Source: Colwellia psychrerythraea 34H (GTDB lineage: Bacteria; Pseudomonadota; Gammaproteobacteria; Enterobacterales; Alteromonadaceae). From it: a stretch of DNA of 64,000 bases. The notes beneath the pieces are model-generated. The model was not told the DNA's origin. It made no database searches and saw only the letters and a list, made by a program, of their open reading frames with translations. Shown here piece by piece: positions 40,165-53,997 of this stretch; within the stretch, counting starts at the first letter, position 1; the number at the start of each line of letters is the position of its first letter. Made by a program: the position numbers and the translations under genes. The stretch is from NCBI RefSeq assembly GCF_000012325.1, contig NC_003910.7, positions 1,612,001 to 1,676,000 on the forward strand, read 5' to 3'.

Positions 40165-41349
40165 ATGTCATTATCAGATCCTATTGTTATTGTTTCCGCT
40201 GTAAGAACGCCTATGGGTGGTTTTGGTGGTTGTTTGTCGCCGGTAACTACGCCAGATTTAGGTGCTACCGCAATAAAAGCCGCTATTACTCGAGCAAATT
40301 TAGCCAATGATCAAGTTGATGAACTCATTATGGGCTGTGTCTTACCTGCAGGTTTAAAGCAAGCGCCAGCAAGACAAGCAGCAATTGCTGCTGAATTATC
40401 TTTATCTACTGTGTGTACCACAATCAATAAAGTATGTGGCTCAGGAATGAAAGCGGCTATGCAGGCGCATGACTCATTACTTGCAGGATCTATCGATGTT
40501 GCCGTTGCTGGTGGTATGGAAAGCATGAGTAATGCGCCATATATTTTGCCGAAAGTAAGAACAGGTTTACGCATGGGCCATGGTCAAGTTATAGATCATA
40601 TGATGCAAGACGGTTTAGAAAATGCCTATGACGGAATTTCTATGGGGTGTTTTGCCCAAGATACTGCCGATGAATCTAGCTTTACTCGTGAAGCGATGGA
40701 TGATTTCGCGATTCGTTCATTGAGTCGTGCAAACCAAGCGATTGATTCGGGCGCTTTTAAAAATGAAATTGCAGCCGTTACGGTAGTTAATCGACGTAAA
40801 GAAACGATTATTGATACCGATGAACAGCCAGGAAATGCTCGTCCAGATAAGATCCCATCATTACGCGCAGCATTTAAAAAAGACGGCACCATCACCGCAG
40901 CTAATTCAAGTTCAATTTCAGATGGCGCAGCAGCGCTTGTGATGATGAAATTATCAGAAGCTGAAAAACGTGGTTTAACACCACTTTGTAAAATTGTAGC
41001 TCATGCTACACATGCACAAGCACCGGCAGAATTTACCGCAGCACCAGTAGGCGCTATGAATAAATTACTAGATAAAGCAGGTTGGACTGCAAGAGATGTT
41101 GATTTATTCGAAATCAATGAAGCATTTGCTATGGTCACTATGCTTGCTGTTAAAGAAATGGATTTAGATATCAATAAAGTTAATGTTAATGGTGGTGCTT
41201 GTGCCTTAGGTCACCCATTAGGCGCAAGTGGAGCGCGTATTATGGTAACCCTTATTCATGCATTGAAGAATAAAGGTTTGTCAAAAGGTGTTGCTTCTCT
41301 TTGTATTGGTGGCGGTGAAGCGACAGCAATCGCATTAGAAATGTTGTAA
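40165..41349 (+). CDS. atoB: Acetyl-CoA acetyltransferase (thiolase)
   Basis: The 394-residue thiolase has the nucleophilic Cys91 in NKVCGSGMKAAM, the EINEAFA motif, His in GGACALGHPLGASGAR, and the second Cys380 in CIGGGEATA. Length and motifs fit degradative or biosynthetic acetoacetyl-CoA thiolases. It is divergent from liuR and shares the LiuR-controlled region, so it probably cleaves acetoacetyl-CoA from leucine into acetyl-CoA. Broader substrate use, for example isoleucine's 2-methylacetoacetyl-CoA, is possible. Confidence 0.94.
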   Translation: MSLSDPIVIVSAVRTPMGGFGGCLSPVTTPDLGATAIKAAITRANLANDQVDELIMGCVLPAGLKQAPARQAAIAAELSLSTVCTTINKVCGSGMKAAMQAHDSLLAGSIDVAVAGGMESMSNAPYILPKVRTGLRMGHGQVIDHMMQDGLENAYDGISMGCFAQDTADESSFTREAMDDFAIRSLSRANQAIDSGAFKNEIAAVTVVNRRKETIIDTDEQPGNARPDKIPSLRAAFKKDGTITAANSSSISDGAAALVMMKLSEAEKRGLTPLCKIVAHATHAQAPAEFTAAPVGAMNKLLDKAGWTARDVDLFEINEAFAMVTMLAVKEMDLDINKVNVNGGACALGHPLGASGARIMVTLIHALKNKGLSKGVASLCIGGGEATAIALEML

Positions 41350-41387
41350 TTACACATTTGATTGCACAATAGCTCAATTTAACTATT

Positions 41388-41426
41388 AAAAGTACTCATT
41401 GATTATCATCATTGAGTACTTTTTTC
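41388..41426 (+). terminator. Intrinsic terminator after the thiolase gene
   Basis: An 11-bp stem (41388-41398 with 41413-41423), with further pairing inside the loop, is followed by a T-run. The rest of the 269-base gap to the next gene shows no clear feature. Confidence 0.88.
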
Positions 41427-41618
41427 TTTTAATAGCATCATAAAGCGTGAACTAAGCGCATGCTCTTATGTGGTGAGCGCACTTCGGGGTTTTATTGAGT
41501 TATTTAACCCTGAAGACAAATGAGAATACGTAACCGCTTTTCTAAATAAGCGTAAACCTGTTTGGCTAAATAAGTCATTAGACATTTAAAATCAAACAGG
41601 ATTAATAAAGGAAAAATC

Positions 41619-42791
41619 ATGACAGATGTAGTTATTTTTCAAGAGCTTGATTGTGACAACGGTAAAAAGGTTGGCTTAATCACCCTTAATTCTCCTAAAT
41701 CACTGAATGCCTTAAGTGGCGATATGGTAGCGCTGCTTTATCCACAGTTGATTACATGGCAGCAGCAACAAAATATCGCTGCAGTATTCTTGCAAGGCGA
41801 AGGCGAGAAAGCATTTTGTGCCGGCGGAGATATCGTACATCTATATAGCGCTATGAAAAACAGTACTATGAAAAGTAATAGCAGTAATGGAAATTCAGTT
41901 GATAATTTAAATGCAGGCAATAAATTTGCACCAGAAATTGAAGATTATTTTACTCAAGAATACCAATTAGATTTTTTAATTCACACCTTTAGCAAACCTT
42001 TTATTGTTTGGGGTAGCGGTATTGTCATGGGTGGTGGGCTAGGCATGCTTGTTGCTGGAAGTCATCGAGTGGTAACTGAAAGTTCACGTATAGCGATGCC
42101 AGAAATCAGTATTGGTTTATTCCCTGATGTGGGTGCTAGTTACTTTTTAAATAAAATGCCTTCCGGTTGTGGTTTGTTCTTAGCGTTAACAGGAGCATCT
42201 ATCAACGCTGCAGATGCCAAATATTGTCGAATTGCCGATTATTTCGTTGAGCAACAACACAAAGATGATCTGCTAATCCAACTTAAAATGATTAATTGGG
42301 GAGAGACAATCCCATTAAATCATGACAAAACCTCACAACTGTTACAAGAGTTTGAACGAAGCTCGGCAAGTAAGTTACCAATGTCACCTTTAAAAGAGCA
42401 TCAACCGTTAATAAGTACGTTTGTTGAAAAACAAGAGTTAACAGAGGTTTTAGCAGAAATTTTAGGTGTTGAGACTGAAGATAAGTGGCTTAGCCGCGCA
42501 CAAAAATCATTAAGAAATGGAAGCGCCTTAAGTGCACAGCTAGCTTATTCACAATTAGCCAAAGGGAAGGGCATGTCATTGGCTGATTGTTTTCGTATGG
42601 AACTAAATTTAGCCGTGAAATGTGGTCATTTCGGTGAGTTCCTAGAGGGAGTCAGAGCCTTATTAATCGATAAAGATAATAGCCCTAAATGGCGTTATTC
42701 ATCGGTGGAGTTAATTGATGCTAAGGTACTTAATTGGTTTTTTGAATCTACGTGGTCAGAATCAGAACATCCGCTGGCTAAGTTGACGTAA
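41619..42791 (+). CDS. 3-hydroxyisobutyryl-CoA hydrolase-like protein (crotonase family)
   Basis: The 390-residue protein belongs to the long crotonase branch. The motifs GEGEKAFCAGGDIVHLY, WGSGIVMGGGLGMLVAGSHRVVTE and AMPEISIGLFPDVGASYFLNK are those of 3-hydroxyisobutyryl-CoA hydrolases of valine degradation; the length is also typical. A serine/asparagine-rich insertion (NSTMKSNSSNGNSVDN) follows the first oxyanion loop and is unusual. A good AAAGGA site precedes the ATG. It sits with other branched-chain catabolic genes, which supports the role. Confidence 0.88.
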   Translation: MTDVVIFQELDCDNGKKVGLITLNSPKSLNALSGDMVALLYPQLITWQQQQNIAAVFLQGEGEKAFCAGGDIVHLYSAMKNSTMKSNSSNGNSVDNLNAGNKFAPEIEDYFTQEYQLDFLIHTFSKPFIVWGSGIVMGGGLGMLVAGSHRVVTESSRIAMPEISIGLFPDVGASYFLNKMPSGCGLFLALTGASINAADAKYCRIADYFVEQQHKDDLLIQLKMINWGETIPLNHDKTSQLLQEFERSSASKLPMSPLKEHQPLISTFVEKQELTEVLAEILGVETEDKWLSRAQKSLRNGSALSAQLAYSQLAKGKGMSLADCFRMELNLAVKCGHFGEFLEGVRALLIDKDNSPKWRYSSVELIDAKVLNWFFESTWSESEHPLAKLT

Positions 42792-42970
42792 TTATCTTGA
42801 GTTATATTACTCGAATTAAAGCCAAGGCTTGCTTATAGCTAAAGGTTTAATACCAGCAGTGAAAACTTCTACAGTTACTAATCTTCTTTAACAATGTATC
42901 TAACAAAGTGTAAGGTAGGAAGACTCCTACAGAATCATAAATATATTTAACAAACAGAAAGTAGATAATA

Positions 42971-43741
42971 ATGAAATTACAAGATAAAACAATCGTCATC
43001 ACCGGTGGTGGTCAAGGCCTAGGTTTAACTATGGCCACCAGCTTTGCACAATCGGGTGCGAATATCGCACTGATCGATTTAAATGAAAAGCAACTTCAAG
43101 AAAGCGTAAAGCAAATTGAATTAGCTGGCGTTGAAGGAATAAAAGTAGCGTATTACCTTGCGAATGTAAGCAAAGAGATTGAAGTTGAAGAAACGTTCCA
43201 ACAAATTAATAAAGACTTTAACGGTATTGATGGCTTAGTGAATAATGCCGGAATATTACGAGATGGTATGTTTGTTAAAGCCAAAGATGGTGTTGTCAGT
43301 AAGAAAATGTCGTTAGAAAGCTTTCAATCTGTCATTGATGTCAATTTAACAGGTGTTTTTTTATGTGGTAGAGAAGCAGCTGTTCATATGATTGAAGGTG
43401 GTAAATCAGGTGTCATTATCAATATGTCCTCAATTGCCCGTGGTGGCAATATAGGTCAAACCAATTATGCTGCTGCAAAAGCGGGTGTTGTAGCAATGAC
43501 AACAACATGGGCAAGAGAGCTTGGTCGACATGGTATTCGTGTTGGCGCTATTGCACCAGGAGTCATACGAACTGCAATGACAGATGCAATGAAACCTGAG
43601 ATGAAAGACAGGTTAGAGAAAATGAAACCCGTTGGGCGTTTAGGTGAAGCAGAAGAAATTGCCCACACAGCAAAATACATCTTCGAAAATGAATTCTTCA
43701 CTGGGCGCGTCATAGAAATAGATGGTGGCCTTTGTATGTAG
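42971..43741 (+). CDS. SDR-family oxidoreductase
   Basis: This 256-residue short-chain dehydrogenase has the NAD(P)-binding TGGGQGLG at residue 11, NNAG at 91-94, catalytic Ser153, and Tyr166/Lys170 in NYAAAK. It resembles FabG and HSD17B10-type 3-hydroxyacyl-CoA dehydrogenases. Its position after the hydrolase gene suggests a role in branched-chain or fatty acyl-CoA oxidation, for example 3-hydroxy-2-methylbutyryl-CoA dehydrogenase; that is inference. The 179-base upstream gap has no clear terminator. Confidence 0.85.
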   Translation: MKLQDKTIVITGGGQGLGLTMATSFAQSGANIALIDLNEKQLQESVKQIELAGVEGIKVAYYLANVSKEIEVEETFQQINKDFNGIDGLVNNAGILRDGMFVKAKDGVVSKKMSLESFQSVIDVNLTGVFLCGREAAVHMIEGGKSGVIINMSSIARGGNIGQTNYAAAKAGVVAMTTTWARELGRHGIRVGAIAPGVIRTAMTDAMKPEMKDRLEKMKPVGRLGEAEEIAHTAKYIFENEFFTGRVIEIDGGLCM

Positions 43742-43865
43742 CGTTTATTTTAGGCAGACAATGTGTTTCTACGCGCTTTTATTGACCGATTTGACTCATT
43801 AGGGAATACTTTTGTTTGATAATTAATCGATCGAACGAAAAGTTGATAATTGCGTGAAAAAACAC

Positions 43866-43893
43866 TTGATCAAAACTAAAAACTCTCTACAAT
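43866..43893 (+). promoter_or_regulatory. rRNA operon promoter P1 (candidate)
   Basis: TTGATC (43866-43871) and TACAAT (43888-43893) have a 16-base spacer and a GC-rich discriminator GCGCTCC, as in stringently controlled rrn promoters. Confidence 0.7.
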
Positions 43894-44040
43894 GCGCTCC
43901 AGTTCCAAGGGGTTCAGGCAAAAACCTTAACCAAGAGGACGTTTTGATAAGTTACCTATTACCTTATTAAGGTCGATTAGTTAACTTAACGTGAAGTTTT
44001 TAATTAGAAAATAAGTTTTCAAATTAAATTAAATTAAACG

Positions 44041-44068
44041 TTGACATCAAAACTTGGAAGCGTATTAT
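44041..44068 (+). promoter_or_regulatory. rRNA operon promoter P2 (candidate)
   Basis: A consensus TTGACA (44041-44046) and TATTAT (44063-44068) have a 16-base spacer. They are preceded by a strongly A/T-tract-rich UP-element-like sequence (43995-44038). Confidence 0.8.
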
Positions 44069-44171
44069 ACGCATCCAGTTCGGGGCAATAGCAACGAACA
44101 ACGCTACTTAATGTAGCTAAGGTGAAGAGCGAATGCGACTCTCATCTACTTCTTAATTTACCTTGAGAAGT

Positions 44172-44186
44172 TCTTCTTTAACAATT
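44172..44186 (+). promoter_or_regulatory. boxA-like antitermination site in the rRNA leader
   Basis: TTCTTCTTTAACAAT resembles the rrn boxA (TGCTCTTTAACA) that recruits NusB/NusE. A second copy occurs before the 23S gene. Confidence 0.7.
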
Positions 44187-44427
44187 AGTTATCATGCAAT
44201 TTGTGTGAGCACTCACATTATGTTGTTTTACATAGTTCTCTATCTTTTACTAGGTAGGAACAAAAAACGCTTAATGAATGCTGTTCATGCAAATAAATAT
44301 AGTTATTTATCTTTAGTTAGATAGGTAGCGACTATGTAATGCGATATCAGTTTCCTTTAGAGGGAGTTGGTATCACGACAGAATTCATTGAGCAGATGTT
44401 ATCTTCGGATACATCACAAACGATTTT

Positions 44428-45970
<1,543 letters not shown>

Positions 45971-46064
45971 TCTTGAAGTAAAATTGCTTAATGGAAATCA
46001 GTTTTCGGATTGTATTTCACGAGTGTTCACACAAATTACATGATAACAAATTAGAAGAAACGAT

Positions 46065-46141
<77 letters not shown>

Positions 46142-46187
46142 ATTTACTTAACTAAAGTAATTGGTAGATTCTTCTATAAAGAAAGAG

Positions 46188-46232
46188 ACCAAACTTAAGT
46201 TGTTCCGATGAACATTTTAAGTTTGGTTTTTT
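46188..46232 (+). terminator. Terminator-like hairpin inside the 16S-23S spacer
   Basis: ACCAAACTTAA (46188-46198) pairs with TTAAGTTTGGT (46217-46227) across an 18-base loop, and a six-T run ends the structure. It lies between tRNA-Ile and the 23S gene, so it must be read through, presumably with boxA-dependent antitermination, or serve as a processing site. Confidence 0.6.
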
Positions 46233-46265
46233 AAACCACTTTTTTAACCGAATGCGTGTTAAGAA

Positions 46266-46281
46266 TGAATTCTTTAACAAT
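46266..46281 (+). promoter_or_regulatory. boxA-like site before 23S rRNA
   Basis: GAATTCTTTAACAATC contains the TTCTTTAACAAT core, as in the leader. It lies just after the terminator-like hairpin. The rest of the spacer up to 46607 contains no gene. Confidence 0.7.
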
Positions 46282-46607
46282 CTGGAAAGCTGATATAAAT
46301 ATCGGTATTTATAAGGTAAACACGGTGTCGCGCTGTTGTTTGTAACGTTATAAATACCAAGCTGTTATCATATTCTCTTATCGTGAATGTGATAATGGTG
46401 ATAGTGCATCCCCCCAAGGATGTATTATCGAATTGTTAATGACATAGGCTATTCGTAGCGTGTGTTGTGAGCTCTTATCAAGTAACTCATCTTAAATCTT
46501 AGGATTTATTGAGTACGTGAAAATGTCAGACTTTACAATTGCCTTGGATTAGTCTCCGAGGTGTACTTCGTTTTCAAATCTTCGGATGAGACTACTTAGG
46601 GTTGTAT

Positions 46608-49501
<2,894 letters not shown>

Positions 49502-49652
49502 ACAACACCCAAGTAGTTTTTTGACTATTGAAGTGAATTGTGTGAAGACTGACAAATACATAAAATGTAAAATCACGTACTTACGTGTTACTTGAAACTA
49601 AAAACGATATTTATAGCTCATTGAGCAAAGCTTTCTAAGATTGTACCTTTTT

Positions 49653-49770
49653 TGTTTAGCGACAATAGCGCTGTGGTCCCACCTGATCCCTTTCCGAACT
49701 CAGAAGTGAAACGCAGTTGCGCCGATGGTAGTGTGGGAGTTCCCATGTGAGAGTAGGACATTGCTAAACT
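49653..49770 (+). rRNA. rrf: 5S ribosomal RNA
   Basis: About 118 bases long, with the conserved CCGAACTCAGAAGTGAAACG and GCGCCGATGGTAGTGTGGG. The ends (TGTTTAGC and GCTAAACT) pair as the terminal stem. The 151-base spacer after 23S holds no tRNA. Confidence 0.96.
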
Positions 49771-49782
49771 TCTATTTAAAGA

Positions 49783-49812
49783 AGCCCGATTCGAAAGAGT
49801 CGGGCTTTTTGC
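49783..49812 (+). terminator. Terminator of the rRNA operon
   Basis: A 10-bp stem AGCCCGATTC/GAGTCGGGCT with a GAAA tetraloop (49793-49796) is followed by a T-run. Confidence 0.95.
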
Positions 49813-49908
49813 TTTTCTGAATATCTAATTTTCACTGCGATTTTACTGCTAATCGCCTATCTGCAATCGTCTATTTGTACTGATGTAATTCTGGAGTTTT
49901 ATTCTCTA

Positions 49909-51096
49909 ATGAGAAAGTTGTTATCTTCCCCTGTAAAAATGGCACTAAGTGATGCCGAAAATGCTTCATACCAAAATTCTTTAAAATACATTACTGAAAT
50001 AAGCTTAAACCTTATTGCGGTTAAAGTGGAAAATAGACCTGAAGATTTTCTGGGTTGGTGTAAAGAGTTAATCGATGTCTGTCGTAATCGAATTAATATG
50101 GCGCTGCTAGAAGAGCATCAGCTACCTAGTTTAAAAAAGCTAGAACAAGTACTTGTGCTTGGTGCAAGTGTTAGTCAATTTAAAATGGCACGTATCGCTC
50201 CTTGGCCAATATTTACACTTTTTGTTGAACAACAAGCAACGTTACATGCATTGGAAGAAAGATTAGCGTTACTCGATTATATCGAAAGAATAAAAGTTAA
50301 ACCTTTAAAAGAAATGACTGAAGTAGAGCGTCTTGCCTTTAGTGGTAAACATACCAGTCAGCATTGCCATACACAGTATAACTTTGATGTAGAGTGGTTT
50401 GCTTCAACCAAAGGCGCTAAAGTTTTTCATACTTTATTAGCACAACAGCCAGAAAGTTTTGATCTAGCCTTAAGCCATATTCCCGATACTGGTGATGTAA
50501 CACCAAAGCAATATCAGCAATTTGTTGATAGCTACAAAAAAATATTTAATGATTACACTGTTGATAAAGAAGCAGGTGAAAAAGCACCGCTGGCAGCAGC
50601 TACTCGTTTATTAGCAATGAAACGTCCAGATCAATTTATTGCCTTAACCAATGCAAAAATAGATGTATTTTGCCAAGGTCTTTCGATTGCTAAGTTTAAT
50701 GCTTTTGATTTTGAAAATTACTGGCAGGATATGATCGGCACTTTAAGAACTTTTGCTTGGTGGCATCAAGATGCACCTGAAGATGAACGAGAGTTAAAAC
50801 TTTGGAAAGTTCGCGCAATTTTAGTCGACTTATTTATGTTTGCTGATGAAGACTTTGCTTTTACCTCTAATTATTTACGTATTCGTGATAAGAAGTTGAA
50901 TAGCGTTGAAAGTAGCTACAAGTCAGGCCGTCGCGGTCGTATCAAGCTAACAGCAGAAGAAGTTGTTGATCAAGCTTTAGCTGAAGAGGGTGTACCTGAG
51001 TACATTCAAACTAAGCGTGATACCATTCTTAAGCAAGTTAAAGCTGGTAAGAGTGTTGAACACGTTATTGGGTTGATGAGAGCTATTTTTGGCTAA
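49909..51096 (+). CDS. Uncharacterised 395-residue protein
   Basis: The ATG at 49909 follows CTGGAG. The protein is soluble, largely helical and charged, with no signal peptide or membrane segment. A segment LLAMKRPDQFIALTNAKIDVFCQGLSI looks like a conserved core, and a basic SGRRGRIKLTAEE stretch precedes the C-terminal helices. I do not recognise a family with confidence. It is a single gene following the rRNA operon; a 12-bp inverted repeat (51114-51125 with 51139-51150) directly downstream may be its terminator. Confidence 0.8.
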   Translation: MRKLLSSPVKMALSDAENASYQNSLKYITEISLNLIAVKVENRPEDFLGWCKELIDVCRNRINMALLEEHQLPSLKKLEQVLVLGASVSQFKMARIAPWPIFTLFVEQQATLHALEERLALLDYIERIKVKPLKEMTEVERLAFSGKHTSQHCHTQYNFDVEWFASTKGAKVFHTLLAQQPESFDLALSHIPDTGDVTPKQYQQFVDSYKKIFNDYTVDKEAGEKAPLAAATRLLAMKRPDQFIALTNAKIDVFCQGLSIAKFNAFDFENYWQDMIGTLRTFAWWHQDAPEDERELKLWKVRAILVDLFMFADEDFAFTSNYLRIRDKKLNSVESSYKSGRRGRIKLTAEEVVDQALAEEGVPEYIQTKRDTILKQVKAGKSVEHVIGLMRAIFG

Positions 51097-51433
51097 ATCG
51101 GTAAATTTCAAACAACCTTTATTAGTCCATTAAACAGGCTAATAAAGGTTTAATTGAAACCAAACCCCGCCACCACGTTGTCTATGGTAACGAGGTTTAT
51201 CTATTGCATCTAATTGGATATCCGAATCACTTGTCGATGCGATTTTTAGTACTCATGAGTTTCTCAGATGCCCCGCAGGACTGTCTTATAAACACTTTAT
51301 GCTACGTTATTGATTTCGACAGTAGTAATAACTATTGCCTTCAATCAATGCCTTGTCTCAAGGCGTTTATAATTCTAGCTGTAACCTGAATATTCATGTG
51401 GCTTGGGTATAGATGAGTTAATTCAAGCAAAGT
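51097..51433. other. Intergenic region with a hairpin
   Basis: It contains the AACCTTTATTAG/CTAATAAAGGTT hairpin at 51114-51150, a possible terminator of the preceding gene. An open frame of 61 codons (51204-51389) lacks an ATG start and family character and was not called. Nothing else is recognised. Confidence 0.5.
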
Positions 51434-51997
51434 CTAATCTAAGTCAATAACAAAGATACAATCGAAACTGATTGGGTCTCCATCAACTCCACTAAAGTTT
51501 GTCATGTCCACCATGCCTGACAATCGAGCTGTACCGGTGGCATATTCAAAACGGCCTGTGCCCCCAATGATTGCATTACCTTCACCAGAAGCACCAGTAA
51601 TGTGTGTCATTTTTTGTCCTTTTGGTGTGATTGTATCGTGTAACACAGGTGAAACTGTCGTATTACCACGAGTTATTAGAGTTCCGCTAGGTAAATTGAA
51701 ATAGGAAGTACCTACCAACGCAAGACCTGTGTCACCTGGCGTAATTGATGCCAGACAATCCGTTGCACTGCCGATTATCTGTTGGTTCTTTATATTGACT
51801 AAAGCAACATCAAAACAGATTGCATCATCATCTACGCCATCGCCATCTATGTCTGGTACTGTGCTTTGATATTGATGACCGGTGCCAATGAGATTAAGCA
51901 CAAAATGCTTTCCTCCACCATTATTTTGTGCATTAACATTCAACGTTAGGCCGAATGTAAGGAGTAGTACATTGAGTGCGATTGATTTAATATTCAT
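51434..51997 (-). CDS. Secreted protein with allene-oxide-cyclase/dirigent-like barrel motif
   Basis: The 187-residue protein has a signal peptide (residues 1-23, ending VNAQ). A Ca-binding-like loop DIDGDGVDDD lies at about residues 49-58. The motif GGTGRFEYATGTARLSG near the C-terminus is the hallmark strand-turn of allene oxide cyclase/dirigent-type eight-stranded barrels (GGTGxYxxAxG). Such bacterial proteins are secreted and mostly of unknown function. The gene is 76 bases downstream of the isochorismatase-fold gene on the same strand, so they may share a transcript. Family placement is moderate. Confidence 0.7.
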   Translation of the reverse strand: MNIKSIALNVLLLTFGLTLNVNAQNNGGGKHFVLNLIGTGHQYQSTVPDIDGDGVDDDAICFDVALVNIKNQQIIGSATDCLASITPGDTGLALVGTSYFNLPSGTLITRGNTTVSPVLHDTITPKGQKMTHITGASGEGNAIIGGTGRFEYATGTARLSGMVDMTNFSGVDGDPISFDCIFVIDLD

Positions 51998-52073
51998 AAC
52001 AATTATCCCAATTAATTTAAGTGTATTAGATAAAATAATGCATTACCCACTGGTTTACGCAGTAAGTCCGCCA

Positions 52074-52826
52074 CTATTTATATTCTTTTTCTAATTGCTT
52101 GGTGGTCTGAGCCGTTGTACGTACAGAGTTGGCAATCATTCGAACATTTGTCATTGCCGCAGCATACCCATCTAAACCGGGCATCTGCGCAGCAGCTGTA
52201 GCATCAGAAACTACTTGCACCTCGAACCCTTGCTCCATAAATTCACGCATGTGCGCTTCGGTACATAAATTGGCAGACATTCCGGCCAGAATAATTTTGT
52301 CTATCCCACGCTTTCTCAATTGCAATACCATGTCATTGGTCTCAGGACCGTAAACTTTATGCGGGCTTGCTATGACCGTTTCACCATTGTTGATATAGGG
52401 TTTGTATAATTTAAGCCAATCAGCACCAGAATCTTTAAAATCTTTTGTTGTTAACTGACCTACACGATCAAACATTCCCATCCCGTGCATTGCTTTTTCA
52501 AGTGCGCCACCATGCTCCCATTTATGCTCTTGAGGATAGTAATAATGTGGAGATACGAAAACTGGAATACCTTTTTTATCCGCGATTTTAAATAATGTAT
52601 GAATATTCTCTACGGTATTATTTTCTGTAACACTCTTGCCTACTAATCCCCAAGTAACACCGTCTGGACTCAAGAAATCGTTCTGAGGATCTGTAATAAC
52701 AATTGCCGTATTGCCCTTTGTTAACACAACACCTGGGTCAGGTAAATCTGCATTTGCATTAATACTGATCATAGCTATTCCTGAAAAAGCTAATATACTT
52801 AATGTTTGTTTTACTGAAAGTTTCAT
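52074..52826 (-). CDS. Periplasmic isochorismatase-family cysteine hydrolase
   Basis: The 250-residue protein has a signal peptide (MKLSVKQTLSILAFSGIAMISINANA) and an isochorismatase fold. The catalytic triad is visible as Asp46 in VITDPQNDF, Lys157 in SPHKVYG and Cys188 in GMSANLCTEAHM. Many relatives are cytoplasmic amidases, so export is notable. Substrate unknown. A divergent AraC-family gene 172 bases upstream probably controls it. A good AGGAGG ribosome-binding site precedes the ATG. Confidence 0.9.
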   Translation of the reverse strand: MKLSVKQTLSILAFSGIAMISINANADLPDPGVVLTKGNTAIVITDPQNDFLSPDGVTWGLVGKSVTENNTVENIHTLFKIADKKGIPVFVSPHYYYPQEHKWEHGGALEKAMHGMGMFDRVGQLTTKDFKDSGADWLKLYKPYINNGETVIASPHKVYGPETNDMVLQLRKRGIDKIILAGMSANLCTEAHMREFMEQGFEVQVVSDATAAAQMPGLDGYAAAMTNVRMIANSVRTTAQTTKQLEKEYK

Positions 52827-52998
52827 AGTAATCCTCCTGGATAGTGGAACTTACCATATAAGTATTGCTTAAAAATCAAATATACTCCGTGCTTATGTGT
52901 ACCAAAAAAATGCTATTTCGTATCGATATTGTGACTGTGTGACGTCAAAAGCCATATCGTATTTACAATATGTTATTTTGTATTAATACGGAGGTTAT

Positions 52999-53913
52999 GT
53001 GGATTCCCTTAGCTCCATTCTTAAAAGTGTTCGATTACAAGGCAGTGTATACTTTAATGCCTGCTTTGCTTCCCCATGGGGACTGGATTTAGACCAGAAC
53101 CAACGAGCCTATTTCCACCTAATTATCCGTGGAGCATGTTATTTGCAGCTAGGTGATAAAAAAGAGCAGCTACAAGGGGGAGATATTATTATTCTGCCTC
53201 ATGGAACAGCTCACCAACTTTTTGATGACCCATCTTCAGTGCGCGTTAATGCTACAGGGGTAGTTCCTGGTTTGATTGATGGCATTAACCCTTTTGAGGG
53301 AGTCGGGCATAGTCAAGATATTGATATCCTGTGTGGTTATTTTAATTTTAATAACTCGACACCTAGTTATTTTTTAAATGCATTACCTGATGTAATACAT
53401 CTAACACAAGAACATAGAACCCATTTTTCGTTTTTAGATAATGCACTTTCTTTCATTACGCAAGAAACAAAAATGAAAAATCTCGGCAGAGAAATTTTGA
53501 TTGATAGAGTTACCGAGTTATTGTTCGTGCAAATAATGCGTGTTTATATAAATATTAATGGAAATGAAGAGAATATTTTCTCAGCGTTAAGTGACAGAAC
53601 TCTTTCGGAAGCATTACAACTTATGCATACAGAGTCGGACAAAAACTGGACGGTTGAAAGCTTGGCTAAAGCAATCGGTATGTCTCGGTCTCGCTTCTCC
53701 GAGCATTTCCATAATTATATTGGCGAAACTCCCATGCGTTATTTGCATACTTGTCGAATGGAAGTGGCAAAACAAAAAATTGAAGAAACAGAATCAACGT
53801 TAAACATAATATCTGAAGAAGTTGGCTATGCTTCTGACAGTGCTTTTAAGAAAGCCTTTAAAAAGTTTTTCGGTAATACGCCAAGTACTTTTCGACAAAA
53901 AAATGATAAATAA
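52999..53913 (+). CDS. AraC-family transcriptional regulator with cupin domain
   Basis: The 304-residue regulator starts at GTG behind a strong GGAGG site. The N-terminal cupin (residues about 15-110; YLQLGDKKEQLQGGDIIILPHGTAHQL) senses a ligand. The C-terminal double HTH (about 200-300) contains WTVESLAKAIGMSRSRFSEHFHNYIGETPMRYL and EEVGYASDSAFKKAFKKFFGNTPSTFR. It is divergent from the periplasmic hydrolase gene; control of that gene is inferred from arrangement. Confidence 0.92.
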   Translation: MDSLSSILKSVRLQGSVYFNACFASPWGLDLDQNQRAYFHLIIRGACYLQLGDKKEQLQGGDIIILPHGTAHQLFDDPSSVRVNATGVVPGLIDGINPFEGVGHSQDIDILCGYFNFNNSTPSYFLNALPDVIHLTQEHRTHFSFLDNALSFITQETKMKNLGREILIDRVTELLFVQIMRVYININGNEENIFSALSDRTLSEALQLMHTESDKNWTVESLAKAIGMSRSRFSEHFHNYIGETPMRYLHTCRMEVAKQKIEETESTLNIISEEVGYASDSAFKKAFKKFFGNTPSTFRQKNDK

Positions 53914-53997
53914 ACAATCCGAGCTTATTTTAAAGAAATATTAAGCCAATAAACGCTAACAGAAGCTAAATAGCTTTTAACTAACCTTCCTTGATTC

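Noticed and set aside
51204..51389. 61-codon open frame between the 395-residue protein gene and the secreted barrel protein gene
   Set aside because: No ATG start or ribosome-binding site, and no family character; may be a remnant of a repeated sequence.
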